A stretch of DNA of 9,911 nt. Source: Candidatus Zixiibacteriota bacterium (GTDB taxonomy: Bacteria > Zixibacteria > MSB-5A5 > CAIYYT01). Below the pieces are notes generated by a model that worked only from the letters and a program-made list of their open reading frames with translations, made no database searches and was not told the DNA's origin. Positions within the stretch are counted from its first letter, which is position 1; every line of letters starts with the position of its first letter. The position numbers and the translations under genes were made by a program. Location of the stretch: positions 1-9,911 of the forward strand of contig JAGLUH010000169.1 in assembly GCA_023134875.1 (NCBI GenBank), in the 5' to 3' direction. Below, piece after piece: positions 1 to 6,904 of this stretch.

Positions 1-331
1 CGATGGAAACAAGAAGCTGCTTGGCCGGCGAGTAAATTGTCCGTACCAGCGGTAGGGCGGCCAGGAACCTCTCCCAGTAGCTGACTAAGCGCGAGCCGAT
101 AACTCCCCGGGTAAGAATACCGGCCAGCAGGATGATCAGAATCGAGACCAGGATGCCCAGGCCGGGAATCGAATAGCCAAGAATCTTGATCAGCAGCGGC
201 GAGAGGATGCCATCCACCGAAGTCAGCAGGAAACGGAGCACCAGATAGGTAACAACCAGCGGTACTATTACCAGGATCCCTGACAGGAAATATCTCTTCA
301 GGGTATTTCTAATGTAACCAAATAGACTCAT
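1..331 (-). CDS. DUF502 family membrane protein, N-terminal part (runs off the left edge)
   Basis: The first 110 codons of a minus-strand gene are visible; the 3' end is off the window. The start is the ATG at 331-329; an in-frame TAG lies 31 bp upstream and no better ATG exists. There is no strong Shine-Dalgarno. The protein opens with a short basic amphipathic stretch (residues 5-14, ending LKRYF), then hydrophobic segments at about 15-36 and 55-74 separated by a loop containing SVDGILSPLL. The motif PLVRTIYSPAKQ (about 94-105) is typical of DUF502 proteins, usually about 200 residues long, inner-membrane and of unknown function. The gene follows nuoN on the same strand but is separated by a 242 bp gap with its own candidate promoter and a small mobile element, so it is probably not part of the nuo operon. 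The family call is good; no role can be assigned. Confidence 0.8.
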   Translation of the reverse strand, partial: MSLFGYIRNTLKRYFLSGILVIVPLVVTYLVLRFLLTSVDGILSPLLIKILGYSIPGLGILVSILIILLAGILTRGVIGSRLVSYWERFLAALPLVRTIYSPAKQLLVSI

Positions 332-358
332 AGTCAGCGCAAGACCAATTGCAGCCGG

Positions 359-387
359 AAACTACCTGCCGGCAGGAAAGGAGTCAA
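359..387 (-). promoter_or_regulatory. Candidate sigma70-type promoter for the DUF502 gene
   Basis: Read on the minus strand, TTGACT (387-382, five of six matches to the -35 consensus) is followed by exactly 17 bases and then TAGTTT (364-359, a weak -10 with three of six matches). Transcription would begin roughly 20 bases before the DUF502 ATG. The spacer is almost filled by a perfect 12 bp palindrome. The -35 lies only 4 bp from the target duplication of the neighbouring element. This is inference from spacing and consensus only. Confidence 0.35.
365..376. repeat. Perfect 12 bp palindrome CCTGCCGGCAGG
   Basis: Both strands read CCTGCCGGCAGG. It occupies the spacer between the candidate -35 and -10 of the DUF502 promoter, where a dimeric regulator could block RNA polymerase. 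It could equally be a dispersed GC-rich palindrome of no regulatory importance. As an RNA hairpin it would have no usable loop, so it is not a terminator on its own. Confidence 0.5.
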
Positions 388-396
388 GCCCTAAAA

Positions 397-411
397 GAGG
401 CTGTCTCAAAA
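397..411 (+). repeat. Left terminal inverted repeat of the element
   Basis: GAGGCTGTCTCAAAA, a perfect 15 of 15 match to the reverse complement of 560-574. The match extends one base outward (396 with 575) into the duplicated target. Confidence 0.85.
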
Positions 412-433
412 AGGTACTTGGACGCCACCCGCT

Positions 434-549
434 GTCATTGCGAGTCCGCCGTAGGCGGATGAAGCAATCTCAGTTTGATGCTGATCAACGGGTTGGAGAT
501 TGCTTCGTCGTCCGCCTGTGGCGTCCGCCTATGGCGGACTCGCAATGAC
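434..549. repeat. Internal inverted repeat of the GTCATTGCGAG...GAAGCAATCTC type
   Basis: GTCATTGCGAGTCCGCC (434-450) pairs perfectly with 533-549, and GAAGCAATCTC (461-471) pairs perfectly with 496-506. Between these blocks the arms differ: the left has one small hairpin (TCCGCC GTA GGCGGA, 445-459), while the right has a 13 bp unit repeated twice (510-522 and 523-535, one mismatch). The apex (472-495) holds another small stem, TTGAT (475-479) with ATCAA (484-488). Repeats beginning GTCATTGCGAG and ending GAAGCAATCTC are dispersed in many environmental bacterial genomes; here two head-to-head copies make a cruciform-capable unit. Confidence 0.8.
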
Positions 550-559
550 GGTTTTCGAG

Positions 560-574
560 TTTTGAGACAGCCTC
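560..574 (-). repeat. Right terminal inverted repeat of the element
   Basis: TTTTGAGACAGCCTC on the plus strand, the exact partner of 397-411. Its last base overlaps the TAG stop of nuoN (576-574). Confidence 0.85.
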
Positions 575-2043
575 TAAAAGGGGAATATCGCAACTGCTTC
601 GACAGCAAAGCGAATCACCGGCTCTGGATAGAGGCCGCACACTATGGTGCCGATTACCGTCAGAACCAACGTGATCGCCAGCGGCGTATCCAGCTTCACC
701 TTGTCAAGAGTGCTCTTTTCCTTATTGAAAAACATCTGTTTGATCACATTGGCGTAGTAGTAGAGAGCGATAACGGAAGTGAGGATGCCGATAATCACCA
801 GCCAGCGGTAGTCAGTCCAGCCTGCCAGGAAGACATAGTACTTGCCGAAAAATCCCACCAGGGGCGGAATGCCTGCCAGTGACAGGAGAAAAATGGTTAA
901 CATTACTGCCAAACCGGTTGACTTCTCCGAAAGACCCTGGTAATCCCTGATCTGGTACGAGTCGAAATTCCTGGCGAAAGCGATGGCGCAGGCGAAGGCG
1001 CCCATGTTGGCGAACATGTAAGCGAAAAGATAGAACATGAGGGAAGCAGGACCATTGATGCTGCCGCTGTCACCGAGTGGCAGGGCGACGAAACCGATCA
1101 GCAGGTAACCGATATGGGCAATGGAGGAATAAGCCAGCATTCGCTTGATATTGGTCTGCAGGACGGCGGTGATATTGCCGACAATCATCGCCGCCGCCGC
1201 CAGTACGGCCAGCAACGGCCCCCAGTCAGTGCTATGAAAACTGGTCAGTCCCGCGTAGAAAATGCGCGCCAGCGCGGCCACCCCCGCCGCCTTGGAAGCG
1301 ACCGACAGGAAGGCTGTCACCGGCGTGGGCGCTCCTTCATAGACATCGGGCGCCCACATGTGGAACGGCACCAGCGCCAGCTTGAAACCGAGACCAGCAA
1401 CCAGCATGATGATAGCGATAGCCAGTGCCGGGTTAATGCTGGCGGTCGTCAGCAGCATCTGTATCGACTGTTGAATCAGTCGCATTAAATTGTCATTGAG
1501 GAAGGTGGTGCCGGTCAGGCCGTAGATCAGCGAGATGCCGTAGAGCAGAATCGCCGAGGAAAGCGCCCCCAGGATCAGATATTTCAGCCCTGCCTCCGAG
1601 GAGGCCAGTTGATCTTTGCGATAGGCGGCCAGCACAAAGAGGGGGATGGTGGTCAGTTCGAGCGAAACGTAAAGAGTAATCAACTCCGCCGTCGAGGTCA
1701 GGAACATCATGCCGACGGTCGATAGTAACATCAACCCGAAAAACTCGCCATGATCGCTCTTAAGCTTACTCATCAGGTCGCTTGACGAGGCGACCGCAAA
1801 AAAGGCGGCGCCGAGAAATATGATCTTGAAAAAGACGGCGTACTTGTCGACTAAGAAGGTTCTGCCAAAAAGCTCGCCATAACCGGCAATAGGAATCAGT
1901 AAACCGGATATCACGATACCGAGCAGGGTTATGTAGATCAGTGATTCGTTGTTTTTACGCCGGCGGCTGATACCGATTATGATAACCAGGATAGCCCAGG
2001 CAAAGAGCAGCAATTCCGGCAGCATCAACTTCAAATTCGGCAT
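574..2043 (-). CDS. nuoN: NADH-quinone oxidoreductase subunit N
   Basis: An antiporter-like membrane subunit of complex I (489 aa, usual length for the family, predicted 14 helices) forming one of three proton channels in the membrane arm. Visible family landmarks are E129 in LYVSLELTTIPLF (the channel Glu of TM5), K221 in GFKLALVPFHMWAPDVYEGAP, and K251 in SVASKAAG; these match the residues needed for pumping in E. coli NuoN. The TM12-region motif NIKRMLAYSSIAHIGYLLIG is present. The ATG at 2043 is preferred over the in-frame TTG at 2046 because GAGGT lies 5 bases before the ATG and only 2 before the TTG. It begins 3 bp after the nuoM stop and is the last nuo gene. Its TAG stop spans the junction between a MITE-like element and its target duplication, yet the C-terminus (AVEAVAIFPF) looks complete. 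Confidence 0.97.
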   Translation of the reverse strand: MPNLKLMLPELLLFAWAILVIIIGISRRRKNNESLIYITLLGIVISGLLIPIAGYGELFGRTFLVDKYAVFFKIIFLGAAFFAVASSSDLMSKLKSDHGEFFGLMLLSTVGMMFLTSTAELITLYVSLELTTIPLFVLAAYRKDQLASSEAGLKYLILGALSSAILLYGISLIYGLTGTTFLNDNLMRLIQQSIQMLLTTASINPALAIAIIMLVAGLGFKLALVPFHMWAPDVYEGAPTPVTAFLSVASKAAGVAALARIFYAGLTSFHSTDWGPLLAVLAAAAMIVGNITAVLQTNIKRMLAYSSIAHIGYLLIGFVALPLGDSGSINGPASLMFYLFAYMFANMGAFACAIAFARNFDSYQIRDYQGLSEKSTGLAVMLTIFLLSLAGIPPLVGFFGKYYVFLAGWTDYRWLVIIGILTSVIALYYYANVIKQMFFNKEKSTLDKVKLDTPLAITLVLTVIGTIVCGLYPEPVIRFAVEAVAIFPF

Positions 2044-2046
2044 CAA

Positions 2047-3540
<1,494 letters not shown>

Positions 3541-3547
3541 ATCTACA

Positions 3548-3554
3548 CTCCTCT
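3548..3554 (-). promoter_or_regulatory. Ribosome binding site of nuoM
   Basis: AGAGGAG on the minus strand, 7 bases before the nuoM ATG, in the 24 bp nuoL-nuoM gap. One of the few strong sites in the operon that lies outside coding sequence. Confidence 0.8.
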
Positions 3555-3564
3555 ACTCACCTGA

Positions 3565-5484
3565 CTAAACAATCCTTATTACCAGCATCAGGACGATGCC
3601 GACCATGATAATAACACCGTAGAACTGTACTCGCCCCGTCTGGAACTGCCTGATTATGGCACCGATCCCCCAGATGCTGTAGCCCAGCCCATTGACGATG
3701 CCATCAATAATATGAAGGTCGAACCAGAGCTTAACTCGCGACAGCCACAGGGTGAAGCTGGCGAGACCATTGACAATACCATCAATAAGGCCGTTGTCAA
3801 AACCCCAGAGATAATCAGCGAAACCAAGAATCGGTTTGATGATGATAGCGTCATATATCTCGTCGAAATAGAACTTGCGGAAAGAGAGCGTGTAGAGCCG
3901 CTTGAACTTGCGGGCGATCATATCCGCGGAGATCAGTTTCTTCTGATAGACAAGCCAGGCCAGCAGGATACCGGCGCCGGCGACGATGGTCGAGGTAATC
4001 ATGACATCCCAGTGCGCGTGGGCGTGATGCGGCTCGTGGTAGTAGGCAAACATCGAGTAACCCTTATGCAACCAGGGAATCGCCACCCAGCCGGCGCAGA
4101 TCGAGAGAACACTCAGTATGATAAGCGGCGTGGTCATTGTCTTAGGCGATTCATGGGCATGATCGTAGGCTTTCCGGTCGCGCGGTTCGCCGAAGAAGGT
4201 CAGGAATATCAGGCGGAACATGTAGAAGGCGGTCATGAATGCCACCAGCAAGGTCAACACCTTGAACACTGGATGACCGGCAGTGGCGGCGATAATCTCA
4301 TCTTTGGACCAGAAGCCTGACAGCGGGAAGATGCCAGCGATCGAGAGCGACGCGATCAGCATCGACCAGAAAGTAATAGGCGTTTTTCGGCGCAGTCCTC
4401 CCATGAACTGGATATCATTGGTGTGGATGGCATGAATAACTGAACCGGCACAGAGGAACAGCGACGCCTTGAAGAAGCCATGCGTCATCAGGTGCAAAGT
4501 ACCGGCCGTAAACGACCCCAACCCCAAAGCCATGATCATGTAGCCGAGCTGGCTGACAGTGGAATAAGCGAGAATTCGTTTAATGTCATTCTGGGTCAGG
4601 GCGATGGTGGCCGCCAGGAGCGCGGTAATGATACCGATCCAGGCAACCACCACCGCGGCGTCGGGGCTGCTGGCAAAGATGGCCATCGAGCGCGCCACCA
4701 TGTAGACACCGGCGGCGACCATAGTGGCGGCATGAATCAGAGCGGAGACCGGTGTCGGACCCTCCATCGCATCAGGCAACCAGACATGAAGGGGAAACTG
4801 GGCTGACTTACCGATAGCGCCACAGAAAAGCAAAATACCGGTCAGCGTCAGAATCCCCGCCGGGACAACGCTGTGCTCCGCCATGTGGAATACGTCTAAG
4901 TAGTTGAAAGTGCCGAAATAGAGCCCCAGCATACAGATACCGATACCGAAACCGAAATCGCCGATACGGGTCGTGATGAAGGCTTTCTTGCCCGCATCAG
5001 AGGCTGTCTTTTTCTCAAACCAGAAGCCGATCAACAGGTAGGAAGTCAAACCGACCAACTCCCAGAAAATCAGAAGCATGAAATAGTTGTTGGCCATCAC
5101 CAGGCCGAGCATGGCGAAGGTGAAAAGAGATAAATAAGAAAAGAAACGCGAGTAGCGCGGGTCGCCATGCATGTAACCGATGGAGTAAATCTGTACCAGC
5201 AGGGAGACGATAGTTACGACCATCAGCATGACCGTCGTCAGGGAGTCGACCAGGATACCGATCTGAATCTCGATAGTGGGAAAGACTATCCAGCCGTATT
5301 TCATCTCGAAGATAGTGTTGTCGCCGATCTGCCGGAAGAGGAGCAGCGTCGCATAGACAAAACCGATGGCGATGGCGGTGATCGACAGCGCGGCTGAAAG
5401 CGAGCGATTCTCCCGGGTAAAGAGGAGTATCACCAGAAAAGCGGCCAGCGGCAGTACCGGTATGATCCAGCTATATTCGAGCAT
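3565..5484 (-). CDS. nuoL: NADH-quinone oxidoreductase subunit L
   Basis: The distal antiporter-like subunit of complex I (639 aa, within the usual 610-650 range), bearing the long lateral helix that runs along the membrane arm. Landmarks: E142 in LLIFWELVGLTSYLLIGFW; K226 in GAIGKSAQFPLHVWLPDAM; H251 in LIHAATMVAAGVYM; K302 in DIKRILAYSTVSQLGYM; H335 in MTHGFFKASLFLCAGSVI; K394 in SGFWSKDEI, the distal channel lysine. The C-terminal quarter contains the lateral-helix region (about 540 onward), in which IDGIVNGL occurs twice, at residues 567-574 and 593-600. The ATG at 5484 begins 3 bp after the nuoK stop with only a weak AAGAG in front, so translation probably depends on coupling to nuoK. 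Confidence 0.97.
   Translation of the reverse strand: MLEYSWIIPVLPLAAFLVILLFTRENRSLSAALSITAIAIGFVYATLLLFRQIGDNTIFEMKYGWIVFPTIEIQIGILVDSLTTVMLMVVTIVSLLVQIYSIGYMHGDPRYSRFFSYLSLFTFAMLGLVMANNYFMLLIFWELVGLTSYLLIGFWFEKKTASDAGKKAFITTRIGDFGFGIGICMLGLYFGTFNYLDVFHMAEHSVVPAGILTLTGILLFCGAIGKSAQFPLHVWLPDAMEGPTPVSALIHAATMVAAGVYMVARSMAIFASSPDAAVVVAWIGIITALLAATIALTQNDIKRILAYSTVSQLGYMIMALGLGSFTAGTLHLMTHGFFKASLFLCAGSVIHAIHTNDIQFMGGLRRKTPITFWSMLIASLSIAGIFPLSGFWSKDEIIAATAGHPVFKVLTLLVAFMTAFYMFRLIFLTFFGEPRDRKAYDHAHESPKTMTTPLIILSVLSICAGWVAIPWLHKGYSMFAYYHEPHHAHAHWDVMITSTIVAGAGILLAWLVYQKKLISADMIARKFKRLYTLSFRKFYFDEIYDAIIIKPILGFADYLWGFDNGLIDGIVNGLASFTLWLSRVKLWFDLHIIDGIVNGLGYSIWGIGAIIRQFQTGRVQFYGVIIMVGIVLMLVIRIV
3689..3788 (-). 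repeat. Direct repeat inside nuoL (two 22 bp copies, 78 bp apart)
   Basis: The stretches 3689-3710 and 3767-3788 are identical at 20 of 22 positions and are separated by a period of 78 bp, exactly 26 codons. Both encode IDGIVNGL near the C-terminal lateral helix of NuoL (residues 567-574 and 593-600). Duplicated D-G-x-V-N-G motifs occur in other NuoL proteins, so the protein repeat is probably an old structural feature; the near identity of the DNA is the notable part. Confidence 0.7.
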
Positions 5485-5487
5485 CTC

Positions 5488-5799
5488 TTACCATTTCATC
5501 AGGTTGATGTTGTCGACGAATATGTCTCGGAAGTTTCGATATATCAACAGCACAATCGCCAACCCGACGGTCGCTTCCGCCGCCGCAATCACCACCGTAA
5601 AGATAGCGAAAATCTGGCCGGTGAATTCGATCGGCGTGATAAAGCGATTGAAGGCGACGAAATTGATATTGACGGCGTTGAACATCAGCTCGATTGCCAT
5701 CAGGATACCGATGGCGTTACGGCGGGTCAGTACTCCGAAAAAGCCGATGGCAAAGAGGACAGCGGCAAGTGCCAGGTAATGCGTCAGACTTATCTGCAT
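5488..5799 (-). CDS. nuoK: NADH-quinone oxidoreductase subunit K
   Basis: A small three-helix complex I membrane subunit (103 aa, typical length of about 100) that contributes two buried glutamates to the fourth proton channel. These are E37 in GILMAIELMFNAVNINFVAF and E75 in VIAAAEATVGLAIVLLIYR, matching E36 and E72 of E. coli NuoK. The ATG at 5799 lies 3 bp after the nuoJ TGA and has a strong AGGAGG 9 bases upstream, embedded in the last codons of nuoJ. It ends with TAA 3 bp before nuoL. Nothing unusual in sequence or length. Confidence 0.97.
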   Translation of the reverse strand: MQISLTHYLALAAVLFAIGFFGVLTRRNAIGILMAIELMFNAVNINFVAFNRFITPIEFTGQIFAIFTVVIAAAEATVGLAIVLLIYRNFRDIFVDNINLMKW

Positions 5800-5802
5800 C
5801 GA

Positions 5803-6300
5803 TCAATTCCTCCTGGCTATCACGATGGCGCCGATCAGCGCCGCTAAGAGCACTACCGATACTATTTCAAATGGCATCACGTAAGTTGTCATCAATAGCT
5901 TACCCAGAGACATGGTCGAATCAGCGGGTACCGACGCATCTTTGATATCCCAGACTGTCTTGCCCAGGCCGTAAAAGGCCGCTGCCACAAAGACAATGCT
6001 GACAATCAACGCCAACGGCACCTGCTCGTTCTGCTGCTTCAAATCAACACCGAAAACCCGGCTGGTAAGCATGATCGCAAAGATCATCAGCACCGCTACA
6101 GCGCCTACATATAGAAGCACCTGCACCGCCGCCACGAAATCAGCCTGAAGCAATACATAGAGACCGGCCACTGCGAAAAGGCAGAGGATCAACATCAGGG
6201 CGCAATGGAAGATGTTTCGCAGAAGCACTACCAGCAACGCCGAAACGATGATGACAAAGGCGAACAGATAGAACAGATAGGGAAGAACAGCCGATTCCAT
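5803..6300 (-). CDS. nuoJ: NADH-quinone oxidoreductase subunit J
   Basis: A five-helix membrane subunit (165 aa) of complex I that works with NuoK and NuoA next to the quinone channel and includes the hinge helix TM3. The core signature LQADFVAAVQVLLYVGAVAV (about 51-70), followed by LMIFAIMLTSR, is clear; the C-terminal helix ends VVLLAALIGAIVIARRN. The usual N-P-V-x-S-A-L motif near residue 29 reads NIFHCALMLIL here. The ATG at 6300 shares one base with the nuoI TGA and has GGAGGGAG 7 bases upstream. A GTG at 6303 is possible but only 4 bases from that site. The RRN codons at the 3' end carry the nuoK ribosome binding site. Confidence 0.95.
   Translation of the reverse strand: MESAVLPYLFYLFAFVIIVSALLVVLLRNIFHCALMLILCLFAVAGLYVLLQADFVAAVQVLLYVGAVAVLMIFAIMLTSRVFGVDLKQQNEQVPLALIVSIVFVAAAFYGLGKTVWDIKDASVPADSTMSLGKLLMTTYVMPFEIVSVVLLAALIGAIVIARRN
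5809..5814 (-). promoter_or_regulatory. Ribosome binding site of nuoK inside nuoJ
   Basis: AGGAGG on the minus strand, 9 bases before the nuoK ATG, formed by the tandem Arg codons (AGG AGG) near the end of nuoJ. Confidence 0.8.
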
Positions 6301-6893
6301 CACTTGTCTCCCTCCGGTTTCGTCGGCTTATCATTCGGTGACTCCGGCTGAGTTGGCGGTTGCTCGCTATCAGTCTTGACATCGCCTTCGGTCTTTTCGG
6401 CGTCGACCGCCGGTGTGGGCGCGGCCTTCTTCTTGGGCCGCTTCGGCGTGTAGTCGACATCACGTCCCACTTCCTGCAGCTTGTGCATGTCGTAGAATAG
6501 GCTCTCTTTATCGTAGCTGGAATATTCATACTTGGGCGCCAGCTTGATGGCGTCGAAGTTACAGGCCTCCTCACAGAAACCGCAGTAGCAGCAGATAGTG
6601 AAGTCGACATCGAATTTTGACAGCTTCCACTTCTTGTCCTCACCCTTGTAACGGTCCATACTGATCGCCGCCGTCGGACAGGCCTTGGCACAGAGTGTAC
6701 AGGCAGTGCAGTTTAGCTTGCCGGTCTCCTTGTCGGAAAGCAGCACCACCTGACCGCGGGAACGTTCCGGCATCGGCCAGCGTTCGGTGGGGTATTGCAG
6801 CGTGATGGCATGGCTGAACAGGTACCTGATAGTCACTCCCAGCCCGATCAGCAGGTTGTAAATACCTTTCCAGAATGGATTACTGTAAGCCAT
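6300..6893 (-). CDS. nuoI: NADH-quinone oxidoreductase subunit I, 2x[4Fe-4S] ferredoxin-like, with long C-terminal tail
   Basis: The peripheral subunit (197 aa) carrying clusters N6a and N6b, which pass electrons to the terminal cluster on NuoB. The N-terminal amphipathic region (FWKGIYNLLIGLGVTIRYLF) should lie on the membrane. Cluster motifs are C62-x2-C65-x2-C68-x3-C72-P and C101-x2-C104-x2-C107-x3-C111. After the second motif the usual Pro is Asn (C111-N). From about residue 150 there is a low-complexity tail of roughly 47 residues: a basic KRPKKK block, then a stretch rich in Pro, Glu, Asp, Lys and Thr. The ATG at 6893 is preferred to the one at 6899 because AGGG lies 9 bases before it and only 3 before the other. 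It starts 11 bp after the nuoH stop and overlaps nuoJ by one base. Confidence 0.95.
   Translation of the reverse strand: MAYSNPFWKGIYNLLIGLGVTIRYLFSHAITLQYPTERWPMPERSRGQVVLLSDKETGKLNCTACTLCAKACPTAAISMDRYKGEDKKWKLSKFDVDFTICCYCGFCEEACNFDAIKLAPKYEYSSYDKESLFYDMHKLQEVGRDVDYTPKRPKKKAAPTPAVDAEKTEGDVKTDSEQPPTQPESPNDKPTKPEGDK
6308..6315 (-). promoter_or_regulatory. Ribosome binding site deciding the nuoJ start
   Basis: GGAGGGAG on the minus strand within the last codons of nuoI, 7 bases before ATG 6300. The alternative GTG at 6303 would have a spacing of only 4. Confidence 0.75.
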
Positions 6894-6904
6894 CGACATC
6901 GACC

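Larger units (their letters stand above)
397..574. mobile_element. MITE-like non-autonomous element with 15 bp terminal inverted repeats
   Basis: The left end GAGGCTGTCTCAAAA (397-411) is the exact reverse complement of the right end (560-574). Each end is flanked by TAAAA (392-396 and 575-579), a perfect 5 bp direct repeat that looks like a target-site duplication; counting end bases, the direct repeat extends to CTAAAAG. The 178 bp element encodes no credible protein, so it would need a transposase in trans. The ends resemble those of DDE-type insertion sequences, but I cannot name the family. Inside is a long imperfect inverted repeat. The right boundary supplies the first base of the nuoN stop codon as read on the plus strand. 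On the minus strand the second arm is followed by TTTTA, so the transcript could form a stem plus short U-run. Confidence 0.75.

Noticed and set aside
397..574. CRISPR-like array or tRNA at the repeat-rich gap
   Set aside because: There is one inverted pair, no regularly spaced direct repeats with spacers, and no cloverleaf with the expected T-arm sequence.
475..882. Plus-strand open frame of 135 codons starting inside the element
   Set aside because: It starts in repeat sequence and continues antisense through nuoN; composition is that of a shadow frame and no domain is recognisable.
3712..4320. Plus-strand open frame of 202 codons antisense to nuoL
   Set aside because: Same shadow pattern, entirely inside a well-conserved gene.
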